From: Mesobacillus subterraneus
Lineage (GTDB): Bacteria > Bacillota > Bacilli > Bacillales > Cytobacillaceae
Length of the DNA: 64,000 bases
Reading direction: 5' to 3'
Assembly: GCF_023715485.1 (NCBI RefSeq)
Contig: NZ_JAMBOF010000008.1
Coordinates: forward strand, 62,001-126,000
Shown: in pieces, positions 35,996 to 46,337 of the stretch
Layout: each line of letters opens with the position of its first letter
Numbering within the stretch: position 1 is the first letter of the stretch
Notes under the pieces: generated by a model
What the model was told of the DNA's origin: nothing
Database searches by the model: none
Seen by the model: the letters and a program-made list of their open reading frames with translations, nothing else
Made by a program: the position numbers and the translations under genes

Positions 35996-37943
35996 CTGCA
36001 CTCACCTCCATGTGCTGAAGCAATGATGAAAGGATTTGATATGCATCGCTTCTTATGTGAATGAATTCTTCAATTCCGGCTGCTTTCCATTCAGCTTCTT
36101 CTTCATCCGGCAGTCCCGCCAAATATAACTCGATTTCTGGATGCTGCTGTTTAAGTTCACTTGCAAACTCTGGGCCCATCGTAGAGTAGTCCCCATTTTC
36201 ACCACATATAACAAACTGACCAATATTGCTTGATTTGATGAAGTCCGCAGCATCTGCAGCATTTGTAATCTCGCTGCTCCGTTCAGCATGGATACCGCCA
36301 GCTGCAAGGAATCCAGAAATAAAATCAGCTCTCGCCTTATGTTTCTTCAATTCTCCCAAACAGATTAAACCGACAGAAGGCCTTACACTTCCTTCTTTTT
36401 CAATCCGATCTGCCTTGAACCTCAAATTTTCAAATGGTTCTGCTAGTCTTTTCATTTCTAACGGAGGAAAATTGCTACTTATTTCAATAAATGAACTTGA
36501 AATCGCCTCATCAGACTTTATTTTTTGCATGATGTCAACGAGCGACCCGCTGATATAGTTTTTACTATTTTCATGATTGTCCGGTTCAGTGATTTTCTCT
36601 GCAAGATTAGCGTAAACATTCGTACCGATGATGCTTTTTTTGCGCTTAAGGATATCTATTTCGCGTTTCCCGGCAGTCTTGGCAATCTGCTCCTGGAGCC
36701 AGCCTGATTTAAGAGTTTCATATACACCGCCCTTGCTGTCAATCTCAAGGAAGAGTTCCCATGCTTTTTCTGCAAGCAGTTTAGTCAATGACTCAACGTA
36801 AAATGAACCACCAGCAGGGTCCGCTGCTTTTTCAAGGTGAGCCTCTGACTTGAGAATCAACTGTGTATTGCGGGCAACCCTTTCCGAAAATTCATTTGTG
36901 TTTCCGGCCGCTTCGTCAAATGTGCCAGTATGCAGGTACTGTACTCCTCCAAGAACTGCGGCGAAGGCCTCATTACCTGTCCGAAGCATATTGACGTACG
37001 GATCAGAAATCGTCTTTGTGAAGATGGAGGTTTCAGCCGATATGACTAACTTACGATCCTCCATGCCTGCTCCAAAAGCCTCAGCTGTTTTATTCCATAA
37101 AAGGCGGGCCGCCCGGAGCTTCGACGTCTCCATAAAGAAATTCGAGCCAATCGCAAAATTAAACACCATCTTTGATAACGCTTTCTTTAATTCCCATCCA
37201 TTTTCAATTAATTTTTGAAGAAGGAAAACTCCCGTTGCAATTGCGGCCGCGAGCTCTTGTACAGCATTGGCGCCGCTATTGTGATAAGGAGCAGCATTGA
37301 CCATAACCGTTTTTAATGATGGCAGTTCTGTGCTAGCTTCTTCAAGCATTCTTGACCATTCTTGAAAGAATTCGGTTTCTTCTTTTGGTATACCGCCATT
37401 TAGACTTGCTTCGGCAACTGGGTCGGCAGCGATAAAACCTGAAAGCTTATCAGCCTTGCCAGTTTCCTGGTTTGCGATAACCAGGGCAGCAAGCAATGGT
37501 GCCTGAAGGCTGCCTGCATTGATACAGAAAGGATAGCCATTTTTAAAGCTTGAGAAAAAAGCAATCAAACTTTTTTGATCAGCAAAAATTTCCGGTTTCA
37601 CCTCAAATGAAATCGCAGTTTGCCCTTTTGAAAGGGCAGAATCCATTTTCTCTTTCAGTTCCTCGAGATTACAATAGGTTACTCGGTTGGCAATCTGCCA
37701 CGAGTCTGATTGATAGCCCATCGGGTGGATACCACGTCTGTAATCAGGCACTCCGGGGAAATCACCTACCATTCCTTCCGGGAAATCATCCTTTGTATAA
37801 AGCGGTTTTAGAGTGATATTTTCGTATGTATTTGTATAAAGCGTATCGAGCGGTTTGCCTTTTAGCGATGCGGCTGCTTTTTCCTGCCAATCATCGAATG
37901 AAGCTGTATTAAACGAGCATGTTTTCATCTTTTCAATCGTCAT
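35982..37943 (-). CDS. mutA: Methylmalonyl-CoA mutase, small subunit
   Basis: 653-residue non-catalytic partner of MutB in the heterodimeric mutase. The barrel-like N-terminal part is recognisable ([24 protein letters not shown]). The C-terminal domain keeps the B12-fold outline ([19 protein letters not shown]) but lacks the DxHxxG cobalamin motif, as expected for the small subunit. The ATG at 37943 has only a weak ribosome site and overlaps the stop of a five-codon leader frame (MDSRI, plus 37942-37959) in ATGA form, so coupled initiation is possible. Confidence 0.92.
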   Translation of the reverse strand: MTIEKMKTCSFNTASFDDWQEKAAASLKGKPLDTLYTNTYENITLKPLYTKDDFPEGMVGDFPGVPDYRRGIHPMGYQSDSWQIANRVTYCNLEELKEKMDSALSKGQTAISFEVKPEIFADQKSLIAFFSSFKNGYPFCINAGSLQAPLLAALVIANQETGKADKLSGFIAADPVAEASLNGGIPKEETEFFQEWSRMLEEASTELPSLKTVMVNAAPYHNSGANAVQELAAAIATGVFLLQKLIENGWELKKALSKMVFNFAIGSNFFMETSKLRAARLLWNKTAEAFGAGMEDRKLVISAETSIFTKTISDPYVNMLRTGNEAFAAVLGGVQYLHTGTFDEAAGNTNEFSERVARNTQLILKSEAHLEKAADPAGGSFYVESLTKLLAEKAWELFLEIDSKGGVYETLKSGWLQEQIAKTAGKREIDILKRKKSIIGTNVYANLAEKITEPDNHENSKNYISGSLVDIMQKIKSDEAISSSFIEISSNFPPLEMKRLAEPFENLRFKADRIEKEGSVRPSVGLICLGELKKHKARADFISGFLAAGGIHAERSSEITNAADAADFIKSSNIGQFVICGENGDYSTMGPEFASELKQQHPEIELYLAGLPDEEEAEWKAAGIEEFIHIRSDAYQILSSLLQHMEVSADAKA

Positions 37944-37980
37944 ATCCTACTGTCCATCAATAAGACAGCCTTCCCCCCTT

Positions 37981-38010
37981 TATACGTAAAAATTGTGATA
38001 AAATTCAAAT
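37981..38010 (-). promoter_or_regulatory. Possible mutA promoter
   Basis: Minus-strand TTGAAT, 18-bp spacer, TATAAA (plus 37980-38010 region), located between the bkdB terminator and the mutA start. This suggests the mut operon has its own sigma-A promoter besides any bkd read-through. Confidence 0.45.
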
Positions 38011-38069
38011 TTTAATTCTCTCCTTTATTTTATTACACGATAGCTATTCTAGCAACGAAGGGCTTCCAA

Positions 38070-38099
38070 TATAAAAGCCGCTGCAAAAGCAGCGGCTAA
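38070..38099 (-). terminator. Terminator at the end of the bkd operon
   Basis: Perfect stem AGCCGCTGC (38076-38084) with GCAGCGGCT (38089-38097), followed by TTTTATATT on the minus strand. Confidence 0.85.
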
Positions 38100-38108
38100 T
38101 TATATTAA

Positions 38109-39407
38109 TCAGTATATTGAGGTAGTGTCTTTCGATGTATTTTCAAGAATTTCTTTTACCCTAGCGAGGAATCGTCCGCAAACAAGGCCATCGAGTACAC
38201 GGTGATCAAGTGATAGACATAGGCTGACCATGTCCCTGACAGCGATCATGCCGTTATTCACTACAACAGGACGCTTAACGATCGATTCAACCTGCAGGAT
38301 TGCAGCTTGTGGATAGTTGATGATTCCCATTGATTGAACTGAGCCGAATGAGCCAGTGTTATTGACTGTGAATGTTCCGCCTTGCATATCCTCTGAGCGG
38401 AGCTTGCCAGTACGTACCTTCTGGGCAACTTCTGTTATTTCGCGGGCAATGCCTTTGATTGTTTTTTCGTCTGCATTTTTGATGACAGGAACGAATAACG
38501 CATCATCAGTCGCAACCGCGATGGAAATGTTGATATCTTTTTTCTGGATGATCTTATCGCCAGCCCACATGGAATTGATTTGTGGGAATTCCTTGAGTGC
38601 CTGGGCGACTGCTTTCACAAAGAAAGCAAAGAACGTTAAGTTGAAGCCTTCTTTTTTCTTGAAATCATCCTTGATGTTGTTCCTGTATTCCACAAGGGTT
38701 GTTACATCGACTTCAACCATGGTCCAGGCGTGTGGAGCTTCATGCTTGCTTCTTAGCATATTTGCCGCAATTGCTTTACGTATTCCAGTAACCGGAATCT
38801 CAATATCTCCAGCTGAAACAGGGACAGCTGGAGCTGTTGCAGATTGTACTGCAGCAGGTTGAACTTGTGGCGCAGACGGGACAGCAGCAGGTTGTGCTTG
38901 AACTGTTTCTTTTGGCTGCGCTGACTGGGCAGAAGCCTGCGGGATATTGCCTGATTCAATGATCTTCTGCAAATCCTTACGGGTAATCCTGCCGCCGGCA
39001 CCGCTGCCCTTAACCTGGGTTAAGTCAATGCTGTTTTCCTGGGAAAGCTTTAAAACAGCCGGTGAATATCTTGCTTTATTTCCTTCGTTTGCAGCTGGCG
39101 CTTCTGCAGCAACAGCTGAAGGTGCAGCCTCTGCTGCAGGAGCAGCTGGAGCAGCTTCGTTCCCGCCTTCTATTTCAATCGTACAGATGATTTCGCCAAC
39201 CGCTAATGTATCGCCTTCATTCGCAATCAATTCCTTGATTGTCCCAGTAAAAGAAGATGGGACTTCAGCATTTACCTTGTCGGTCATTACTTCTGCAAGG
39301 GGATCATATTTATTCACTTTGTCGCCAACGGATACCAGCCATTTGCTGATAGTGCCTTCAGTAACACTCTCACCTAATTGAGGCATTTTAATTTGTTCGA
39401 TTGCCAA
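38109..39407 (-). CDS. bkdB: Branched-chain 2-oxoacid dehydrogenase E2 (dihydrolipoyl transacylase)
   Basis: 432-residue E2 core. The N-terminal lipoyl domain has the lipoylation motif EVMTDKVNAEV (Lys about 44). Next come an Ala/Pro-rich linker, a peripheral-subunit-binding domain (RYSPAVLKLSQENSIDL to GRITRKDL, about 120-155), a second Ala/Pro/Gln linker, and a catalytic domain ending with the active-site motif LSLDHRVLDG (His and Asp). TTG 39407-39405 follows AAGGAGGTAATACC; an upstream ATG at 39428 is part of that site. Last gene of the bkd operon. Confidence 0.95.
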   Translation of the reverse strand: MAIEQIKMPQLGESVTEGTISKWLVSVGDKVNKYDPLAEVMTDKVNAEVPSSFTGTIKELIANEGDTLAVGEIICTIEIEGGNEAAPAAPAAEAAPSAVAAEAPAANEGNKARYSPAVLKLSQENSIDLTQVKGSGAGGRITRKDLQKIIESGNIPQASAQSAQPKETVQAQPAAVPSAPQVQPAAVQSATAPAVPVSAGDIEIPVTGIRKAIAANMLRSKHEAPHAWTMVEVDVTTLVEYRNNIKDDFKKKEGFNLTFFAFFVKAVAQALKEFPQINSMWAGDKIIQKKDINISIAVATDDALFVPVIKNADEKTIKGIAREITEVAQKVRTGKLRSEDMQGGTFTVNNTGSFGSVQSMGIINYPQAAILQVESIVKRPVVVNNGMIAVRDMVSLCLSLDHRVLDGLVCGRFLARVKEILENTSKDTTSIY

Positions 39408-39453
39408 AGGTATTACCTCCTTCTCCATTCATTCTATTTCCAATATGCTTATA

Positions 39454-40437
39454 TTAAAATTCAGCAAGTTCTCTCATTGCTTTTTCCACTTTATCCGGAT
39501 TGATCATAAAATATTTCTCCATTGTCGGAGCGTATGGCATGGCTGGAATGTCAGGACCTGCCAACCTTTTGATTGGTGCATCTAATTCGAACAAGCAATG
39601 TTCCGCAATAATAGCCGCTACTTCACCCATAATGCTTCCCTCTTTGTTATCTTCCGTAACGAGGAGGACTTTTCCTGTCTTGGATGCAGCTTCAATGATG
39701 GCTTCCTTATCCAATGGATAAACTGTGCGAAGATCAAGGATATGTGCTGAAATACCATCCTTTGCGAGTCTTTCAGCTGCCTGTAAGGCAAAATGCACTG
39801 CCAATCCATAGGTAATGACCGTTATATCCTCACCCTCGCGCTTTACGTCTGCCTTGCCGATTGGGAGAACATAATCATCTTCCGGCACCTCACCTTTAAT
39901 CAGGCGGTAGGCGCGCTTATGTTCAAAGAACAATACCGGATCTTCATCCCTGATCGCTGCTTTAAGCAATCCTTTTACATCATAAGGAGTCGAAGGCATG
40001 ACAATCTTCAAACCCGGCTGATTCGCAAAAACTGCCTCGACAGATTGGGAGTGATAGAGGGCGCCATGGACTCCGCCGCCGTAAGGAGCGCGGATAACCA
40101 TTGGACAACTCCAATCATTGTTGGAACGGTAGCGGATTCTTGCTGCCTCCGAAATAATTTGGTTTACCGCAGGCATAATGAAATCAGCGAACTGCATTTC
40201 AGCAATAGGACGCATACCGTACATGGCCGCACCAATTCCAACCCCGGCGATTGCAGATTCTGCCAAAGGTGCATCAAGAACGCGATCTTCGCCGAACTGA
40301 TCATACAGACCTTGAGTCGCTTTAAATACTCCGCCTTTTTTACCAACATCTTCACCGAGGACAAAAACTCTCGGGTCTCTTTCCATCTCTTCTTTGATCG
40401 CTAATGTAACTGCATCTATATAAGAAATAACCGCCAT
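39454..40437 (-). CDS. bkdAB: Branched-chain 2-oxoacid dehydrogenase E1 beta subunit
   Basis: 327-residue E1 beta. VLGEDVGKKGGVFKATQGL, GAAMYGMRPIAEMQFADF and APYGGGVHGALYHSQSVEAVF are hallmarks of 2-oxoacid dehydrogenase beta chains, with the catalytic His in the GALYHSQS segment. Together with BkdAA it decarboxylates the 2-oxoacids of Val, Leu and Ile and acylates the E2 lipoyl arm. Starts 12 bp after the bkdAA stop, behind GGGGGAACG. Confidence 0.95.
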   Translation of the reverse strand: MAVISYIDAVTLAIKEEMERDPRVFVLGEDVGKKGGVFKATQGLYDQFGEDRVLDAPLAESAIAGVGIGAAMYGMRPIAEMQFADFIMPAVNQIISEAARIRYRSNNDWSCPMVIRAPYGGGVHGALYHSQSVEAVFANQPGLKIVMPSTPYDVKGLLKAAIRDEDPVLFFEHKRAYRLIKGEVPEDDYVLPIGKADVKREGEDITVITYGLAVHFALQAAERLAKDGISAHILDLRTVYPLDKEAIIEAASKTGKVLLVTEDNKEGSIMGEVAAIIAEHCLFELDAPIKRLAGPDIPAMPYAPTMEKYFMINPDKVEKAMRELAEF

Positions 40438-40449
40438 TTTCGTTCCCCC

Positions 40450-41445
40450 TTACTCTTCAGCATATACGTATTTCAAAGCATGTTCAGGCTCTGCATACGG
40501 TGCATTTTCAGCATAATCAGTTGCTTCATTAACCAGCTTCATGATTCTGTCATTGATCTCTTTTTCACTATCATCGTTCATGATGCCATTTTCCTTCAAA
40601 TAAGCACCAAACGTTATGATCGGATCCTTAGTCTTTGCCTGAGCAACTTCATCTGGAGCACGGTAGCTTCTGTCGTCATCGTCTGATGAGTGTGGAGTCA
40701 GACGGTAAGACACTGCCTCTACTAGAGTCGGCCCTTCACCAAGGCGTCCGCGGTCAGCAGCTTCCTTTACCACTTTATAAACTTCTAATGGATCATTTCC
40801 GTCTACTGTGAAACCAGGCATGCCATAACCGATTGCACGGTCTGATACCTTCTCGGCAGCAACTTGTCTCTCATAAGGTATTGAAATCGCATATTTATTG
40901 TTCTCAACCATGAAAATGACCGGAAGCTTATGTACTCCCGCAAAGTTTGCGCCTTCATGGAAATCTCCCTGGTTGGAAGACCCTTCACCAAAAGTAACAA
41001 ATGTGACAAGATCTTTTTTCTCCATTTTACCTGCAAGGGCGATTCCGACAGCGTGTGGAACCTGTGTAGTAACCGGTGAAGAACCTGTTACGATCCTGTT
41101 TTTCTTTTGCCCGAAGTGTCCAGGCATCTGGCGGCCTCCAGAGTTAGGGTCTTCCGCTTTGGCAAAACCAGAAAGCATCAAGTCTTTAGCAGTCATGCCA
41201 AAAGTTAAGACCACACCCATATCTCTGTAGTAAGGAAGAACGTAATCCTTCTCGCGGTCAAGTGCGAAAGCAGCTCCTACCTGTGCCGCTTCCTGTCCCT
41301 GACAGGAAATTACAAACGGAATTTTCCCGGCACGGTTCAACAGCCACATCCGCTCATCCAGCCGGCGGGCTAACAGCATTGTTTCATACATTTCCAAAAC
41401 TTTTTCATCACTTAAGCCAAGTGCAGCGTGACGATTTTCTGCCAT
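40450..41445 (-). CDS. bkdAA: Branched-chain 2-oxoacid dehydrogenase E1 alpha subunit
   Basis: 331-residue thiamine-diphosphate-binding E1 alpha. The TPP motif begins TFGEGSSNQGDFHEG and ends in VENNKYAIS (GDG/NN-type motif as GEG...NN). The phosphorylation-loop-like YRLTPHSSDDDDRSY segment is also present. ATG 41445-41443 has GGGAGGTAT upstream; the frame to 41472 is an extension. Forms the alpha2-beta2 E1 with BkdAB. Confidence 0.95.
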   Translation of the reverse strand: MAENRHAALGLSDEKVLEMYETMLLARRLDERMWLLNRAGKIPFVISCQGQEAAQVGAAFALDREKDYVLPYYRDMGVVLTFGMTAKDLMLSGFAKAEDPNSGGRQMPGHFGQKKNRIVTGSSPVTTQVPHAVGIALAGKMEKKDLVTFVTFGEGSSNQGDFHEGANFAGVHKLPVIFMVENNKYAISIPYERQVAAEKVSDRAIGYGMPGFTVDGNDPLEVYKVVKEAADRGRLGEGPTLVEAVSYRLTPHSSDDDDRSYRAPDEVAQAKTKDPIITFGAYLKENGIMNDDSEKEINDRIMKLVNEATDYAENAPYAEPEHALKYVYAEE

Positions 41446-41517
41446 CTTTATACCTCCCAATTGTTCGTACAAGGCTCTTTTAACCTGAGGTAAAAGAGCT
41501 CTTGTTCAAAATATATA

Positions 41518-42939
41518 TTAAGAATGAATTGCTTTGCCATCCACTGCCAGGGCAGCTTCACCGATTGCCTCGGATAATGTCGGGTGAGGATGGATGGTAT
41601 GGGCAACTTCCCATGGTGTAGCATCTAAAACTTTTGCAAGTCCCGCTTCTGAGATCATATCTGTTACATGCGGGCCGATCATATGGACACCCAAAATATC
41701 ATTGGTTTCCTTGTCAGCTACGATTTTCACAAAACCATCGGATTCACCATATACAAGCGCTTTTCCGATTGCCTTGAAAGAGAATTTGCCTATTTTTACA
41801 TCGTGACCTTTTTCTTTTGCTTCATCTTCAGTCAGCCCAACGCTGGCGGCCTCTGGAGAGCTGTAAATACATTTTGAGACGAGCGTATAGTCGATTGGCT
41901 GTGGCTCTTGATTGGCAATGTGCTCAACAGCGACTATTCCTTCATGAGAAGCCACATGCGCAAGCTGCAACCCGCCAATCACATCGCCAATTGCATAGAT
42001 GTGTGATTCTTTTGTCTGGAAAAACTCGTTTGTCTGGATGAAACCTCTTTCCAGCTGAATTTCTGTATTCTCAAGGCCAATTCCTTCAACATTTGCCTGG
42101 CGTCCAACAGAGACCAGCAATTTTTCAGCAGTGAATTCTTTCGTTTCGCCTTTAACCTCTGCGCTGATCGTGACACCATCACCCTTTTGCAGGGTCTCTG
42201 ATAAGACTTTTGCGTTAGTTACGATTTTCACGCCTTTTTTCTTCATTGCGCGTTGCATTTCTCTTGAAACTTCCTTGTCCTCGGTTGGAACAATACGGTC
42301 TGCATACTCAATTACAGTGACAGCAGTTCCAAAGTCAGCAAGCATGGAAGCCCATTCGATGCCAATTACACCACCGCCGACGATAATGATTGACTTAGGA
42401 AGATCCGCCATCACAAGCGCTTCATCTGACGTCATCACATATTGGCCATCTGCTTCAAGACCAGGCAATGTTCTTGGTCTTGAACCTGTTGCAACGATGA
42501 CATTCTTAGGGATGAGCATTTCATTTTCTTCGCCATTGTTCATTTCAACAGAAATGGTTCCTGGCATAGGTGAGAAGATGGATGGACCCAGGATTCTTCC
42601 CAAACCTTCATAAACATCGATTTTTCCTTGTTTCATCAGGTGCTGTACACCTTTGTGAAGCTGCTCGACAATCTTTTCTTTTCTTTCCTGAACCTTTGCG
42701 AAATTGACGCCGACTTCACCGGTCGTTACGCCGAACTCTTCGCTTTTCTTGGCAGTGGCATATACTTCTGCACTTCTGAGCAACGCCTTGCTTGGAATGC
42801 AGCCTTTGTGCAGGCATGTACCGCCAAGCTTTCCTTTTTCAACGATGGCAGTTTTCAATCCAAGCTGTGAAGCCCTTATAGCTGCCACATATCCGCCTGT
42901 TCCGCCTCCGAGAATGACTAAATCATATTCTTGAGCCAT
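41518..42939 (-). CDS. lpdV: Dihydrolipoyl dehydrogenase (E3) of the branched-chain complex
   Basis: 473-residue flavoprotein that reoxidises E2 dihydrolipoamide with NAD. FAD motif LGGGTGGYVAAIRA (about 11-24), redox disulfide GGTCLHKGCIPSK (about 40-52), NAD motif VGGGVIGIE (about 183) and the C-terminal HIHPHPTLSEAIGEA with the catalytic His-Glu pair. ATG 42939-42937 follows GGAGGAGGG. It is encoded within the bkd operon, as in B. subtilis. Confidence 0.95.
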   Translation of the reverse strand: MAQEYDLVILGGGTGGYVAAIRASQLGLKTAIVEKGKLGGTCLHKGCIPSKALLRSAEVYATAKKSEEFGVTTGEVGVNFAKVQERKEKIVEQLHKGVQHLMKQGKIDVYEGLGRILGPSIFSPMPGTISVEMNNGEENEMLIPKNVIVATGSRPRTLPGLEADGQYVMTSDEALVMADLPKSIIIVGGGVIGIEWASMLADFGTAVTVIEYADRIVPTEDKEVSREMQRAMKKKGVKIVTNAKVLSETLQKGDGVTISAEVKGETKEFTAEKLLVSVGRQANVEGIGLENTEIQLERGFIQTNEFFQTKESHIYAIGDVIGGLQLAHVASHEGIVAVEHIANQEPQPIDYTLVSKCIYSSPEAASVGLTEDEAKEKGHDVKIGKFSFKAIGKALVYGESDGFVKIVADKETNDILGVHMIGPHVTDMISEAGLAKVLDATPWEVAHTIHPHPTLSEAIGEAALAVDGKAIHS

Positions 42940-42965
42940 CTGAATTCCCTCCTCCAAATAAAATC

Positions 42966-44051
42966 TTATTTCCCTGGATATTCTTTTACTTCTTCTTCTC
43001 CACGCAGGATGCGAAGTGCTCCCTCAGCCAGGGCTTGCAATTCGTTTTCTCCAGGGTGAACAATCACGTCTGCGATCCAGTTGATCCGTTCAGAAATTTC
43101 ATTTACAAATTCTTTTCCGTATGCTAGTCCGCCTGTTAGGACAATCGCATCTACTTTTCCAGCGAGCACAGCACTTGCAGACCCAATCTCTTTAGCAACC
43201 TGGTAGGCCATTGAATCATATACCTGCTTTGCTTTTGCGTTGCCCTGCTTGATCATTTTTTCAACCTTGACCGCATCATTCGTACCAAGATAACCGACAA
43301 GACCACCCTGCCCCACAAGCTTCTTCATGATTTCTTCGCGATAATAATCACCAGAAAAACATAACTCAACAAGGTCACCAGCTGGGACTGTACCTGCTCG
43401 TTCGGGACTGAAAGGGCCATCTCCATGCAAACCGTTATTTACGTCTACCACTCTGCCCATTTTGTGGGCACCAACTGTAATACCGCCGCCAAGATGAGTG
43501 ATGATCAGGTTAAGCTCTTCGTATTTTTTCCCAAGCTCCTTCGCAACCCGGCGTGCGACTGCCTTTTGGTTCAATGCGTGGAAAATGCTTTTACGTTCAA
43601 TTAGTGCAAATCCTGAAACTCTCGCAATCGGATCAAGTTCATCCACAACGACAGGATCGACAATAAAAGAGGGGATATTCAATCCTGAAGCAATTTCATA
43701 GGCAAGAATCCCGCCAAGATTTGAAGCATGCTGGCCTGAGAAACCGGCACGCAGGTCTTTAAGCATGTTATTGTTTACTGCATATGTACCGCCTTCGATT
43801 GGCCTTAATAGCCCGCCGCGCCCACAAACAGCACTCAATTTGGAAATGTTGATTCCTTCAGTATCAAGCGTTTCAAGTATCGTATTCTTCCTGAATTCGT
43901 ATTGATCGATGATGGTTTCGTAGGAGTTGATGACTGCTGAATCATGACGGATCGTTTTCTCAAAAACGGAAACCTCATTGTCAAAGACTCCAATTTTCGT
44001 TGATGTAGATCCTGGATTTATGACTAGAATCCGATATTCTGTTTGTTGCAC
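42966..44051 (-). CDS. buk: Butyrate / branched-chain fatty acid kinase
   Basis: 361-residue acetate/butyrate kinase family enzyme. N-terminal phosphate motif [30 protein letters not shown] (second phosphate loop) and [15 protein letters not shown]. Makes ATP from butyryl- or branched acyl-phosphate, the last step after Ptb. GTG 44051-44049 follows GGAGGTTT. In the same run as ptb and bcd. Confidence 0.95.
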   Translation of the reverse strand: MQQTEYRILVINPGSTSTKIGVFDNEVSVFEKTIRHDSAVINSYETIIDQYEFRKNTILETLDTEGINISKLSAVCGRGGLLRPIEGGTYAVNNNMLKDLRAGFSGQHASNLGGILAYEIASGLNIPSFIVDPVVVDELDPIARVSGFALIERKSIFHALNQKAVARRVAKELGKKYEELNLIITHLGGGITVGAHKMGRVVDVNNGLHGDGPFSPERAGTVPAGDLVELCFSGDYYREEIMKKLVGQGGLVGYLGTNDAVKVEKMIKQGNAKAKQVYDSMAYQVAKEIGSASAVLAGKVDAIVLTGGLAYGKEFVNEISERINWIADVIVHPGENELQALAEGALRILRGEEEVKEYPGK

Positions 44052-44171
44052 AGTTAAACCTCCAATTTCATAACGGACTTACACGTAAATCCGTAAAACG
44101 TCAATTACTCATTTAGGAAACAGCAGAGGCGCCGAATGTTGTATTCAGCGCACTCTGCATATACCTTTCAA

Positions 44172-45266
44172 TTAACGGCGGCTTAAAATATGGTGTCCGT
44201 TTCGCAGGAACTGGCTGCGGGAATTGCGCATTCTTTCGATACGCTCTTCTGCCATGCGGTCAGCCGCTTTATAAGTAGGAATTCCATCCCTTTTGGCAAT
44301 ATTAATAACTTTTTCAATATTATTGTAAATTGTTTCAACCTTTTTCATCGCTCTTTCAGCGTTATAACCGTATAGCTCATCCGCAACGTTGATGACGCCA
44401 CCAGCGTTGATGACATAGTCAGGTGCATAAACAATACCCATTTCATGAATGATATCGCCATGCTTAGTATCCTTCAGCTGGTTGTTTGCAGCACCTGCAA
44501 TGACTTTCGCCCTGATTTGCGGAATTGTTTCATCGTTAATTACTGCACCAAGGGCACATGGAGCGTAAATATCACAATCAACGCTGTAGATTTCGTCTGG
44601 ATCAACAGCTTTTGCGCCAAATTCCTCAACTGCTCTTTGAACCGCTTCTTTATTGATGTCAGTGACAATCAACTGAGCTCCTTCTTCATGAAGGTGGCGG
44701 CAAAGGTTATACGCCACGTTTCCTACACCTTGGACAGCAACCGTTCTGCCTTCGAGTGAATCAGTTCCGAATGCTTCCTTAGCAGCAGCCTTCATTCCTC
44801 GGTAAACCCCATAAGCTGTTACTGGGGATGGATTTCCCGATGAACCAAATGCAGGTGAAATACCGGTAACGAAGTCTGTCTCCTCATGGATCAAGTCCAT
44901 ATCCGCAACAGTCGTTCCCACATCTTCTGCAGTGATATAACGTCCATTCAAGCCCTGGATGTAACGGCCGAACGCCCGGAACATTTCTTCGTTCTTATCT
45001 TTGCGCGGATCTCCGATGATAACAGTCTTTCCTCCACCAAGGTTCAAGCCTGCAGCAGCATTTTTGTAGGTCATGCCTTTCGCAAGACGAAGAGCATCCT
45101 CAATCGCTGCTTCTTCGGACGCGTATGTCCACATGCGTGTCCCGCCGAGTGCCGGTCCAAGTGTTGTATCATGGATTGCGATGATCGCCTTTAAACCTGA
45201 TTGTTTATCCTGGCAAAATACTACCTGCTCATAATCGTACTGTTCTAGATACTTAAAGATTTCCAT
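44172..45266 (-). CDS. bcd: Leucine/branched-chain amino acid dehydrogenase
   Basis: 364-residue NAD-dependent enzyme that deaminates Leu, Val and Ile to the 2-oxoacids used by the Bkd complex. The catalytic segment [15 protein letters not shown] contains the active-site Lys. ALGGTRMW holds substrate contacts, and the Rossmann motif is [16 protein letters not shown] 45266-45264 has GGGGAGGAA upstream. The 45326 frame extension is not family sequence. Confidence 0.95.
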   Translation of the reverse strand: MEIFKYLEQYDYEQVVFCQDKQSGLKAIIAIHDTTLGPALGGTRMWTYASEEAAIEDALRLAKGMTYKNAAAGLNLGGGKTVIIGDPRKDKNEEMFRAFGRYIQGLNGRYITAEDVGTTVADMDLIHEETDFVTGISPAFGSSGNPSPVTAYGVYRGMKAAAKEAFGTDSLEGRTVAVQGVGNVAYNLCRHLHEEGAQLIVTDINKEAVQRAVEEFGAKAVDPDEIYSVDCDIYAPCALGAVINDETIPQIRAKVIAGAANNQLKDTKHGDIIHEMGIVYAPDYVINAGGVINVADELYGYNAERAMKKVETIYNNIEKVINIAKRDGIPTYKAADRMAEERIERMRNSRSQFLRNGHHILSRR

Positions 45267-45294
45267 TTCTAGTTCCTCCCCTGTTATATGTAAG

Positions 45295-46200
45295 TTATTT
45301 AGAAGCAGAGCATAACGCGAGTGCAAGTGAATATAACTTGCTTTCGGCAGTGTCCGCCCTGGATGTTAACACAATTGGAGCTTTTGCTCCCGCAATTACT
45401 GCACCAACCTTTGCATTGGCGAAATAAATTAATGATTTGTAAAGTACATTCCCAACTTCGATCGTTGGAACTAATAAAATATCAGCCTCTCCGGCTACCT
45501 CGCTTTTGATTCCCTTGTGTTCCGCAGCAAGCTGTGACACTGCGTTATCGAGGGCAAGCGGCCCATCAATTATGCAGCCCGAAATTTGGCCGCGTTTGTT
45601 CATCATGGTCAATGCCGATGCATCAAGTGTGGCCTGCATCGCTGGATTAACCACTTCGACGGCTGCCAATGGTGCAACCTTAGGCATTTCAATTCCAATC
45701 GAATGGGCAACCTGGACAGCATTTTTGACAATCTGTGCCTTTTGCTCGAGGTCAGGTGCAATATTCATCGCTGCATCGGTCACAATTGTGAACCTGTCGT
45801 AGCCTGGTATTTCAAATACAGCTACATGTGACAGAACCGCACCGGTCCTTAGCCCATATTCTTTATTGAGGACAGCTTTTAGTATCGAAGCAGTAGGAAT
45901 ATTCCCTTTCATTAACACATTTGCCTCATTCGTTTTGACAGCTTTTACTGCCATTTCTGCGGCAGTATTATTATTTGGTGCTGACAGGACTTTAATCCCT
46001 GCGCTGTCTATGAGTTGCGGATGATGTTGACTGATCATCATTTCGATTTCTTCTTTGTCTCCATAAAGAAGAAAATCGGCCAGTTTCATTTTCACAGCCT
46101 CTGCGATTGCTTCCAAAACTTCTGCATCTGCTGCCGCTGCAACTGCGACTGTCTTTCGTTCGTTTTGGGATGCCTTACTGATAAGCGAGTCTAATTTCAT
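45295..46200 (-). CDS. ptb: Phosphate butyryltransferase
   Basis: 301-residue phosphotransacylase family protein: exchanges CoA for phosphate on butyryl- or branched acyl-CoA. Recognisable segments: [53 protein letters not shown] and [22 protein letters not shown]. First gene of the bkd operon, about 50 bp downstream of a sigma-54 promoter. Confidence 0.94.
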   Translation of the reverse strand: MKLDSLISKASQNERKTVAVAAAADAEVLEAIAEAVKMKLADFLLYGDKEEIEMMISQHHPQLIDSAGIKVLSAPNNNTAAEMAVKAVKTNEANVLMKGNIPTASILKAVLNKEYGLRTGAVLSHVAVFEIPGYDRFTIVTDAAMNIAPDLEQKAQIVKNAVQVAHSIGIEMPKVAPLAAVEVVNPAMQATLDASALTMMNKRGQISGCIIDGPLALDNAVSQLAAEHKGIKSEVAGEADILLVPTIEVGNVLYKSLIYFANAKVGAVIAGAKAPIVLTSRADTAESKLYSLALALCSASK

Positions 46201-46251
46201 TGTATGGCTTCAACCCTTTCTTTTCGTGGCGCATCACCCGATTAAATACAT

Positions 46252-46268
46252 ATGCAAGAACCGTGCCA
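46252..46268 (-). promoter_or_regulatory. Sigma-54 promoter of the ptb-bkd operon
   Basis: Minus strand TTGGCACGGTTCTTGCAT: the -24 element TGGCAC (plus 46263-46268) and -12 element TTGCAT (plus 46252-46257), correct GG-N10-GC spacing. A BkdR-type activator gene lies directly upstream, as required for sigma-54. Confidence 0.93.
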
Positions 46269-46280
46269 AAATTAAATTGT

Positions 46281-46326
46281 TGAAAACGCTTTACTTTTGT
46301 CCGAAAGTATCATGCAAAAAATTGCA
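46281..46326 (-). promoter_or_regulatory. Candidate activator site and cre-like site upstream of ptb
   Basis: An inverted repeat TGCAA-AAAA-TTGCA (46313-46326), about 50-60 bp upstream of the -24 element, is a candidate BkdR enhancer site. At 46281-46294 TGAAAACGCTTTAC matches a CcpA cre site at about 12 of 14 positions. Both are predictions without comparison data. Confidence 0.4.
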
Positions 46327-46337
46327 CAGTATGAAAA

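Noticed and set aside
35982-37943. mutA as a degraded duplicate of mutB
   Set aside because: The loss of the DxHxxG motif is normal for the small subunit; the frame is intact and overlaps mutB.
39793-40404. 203-codon plus-strand frame opposite bkdAB
   Set aside because: Antisense shadow of a conserved dehydrogenase gene; composition and lack of ribosome site argue against coding.
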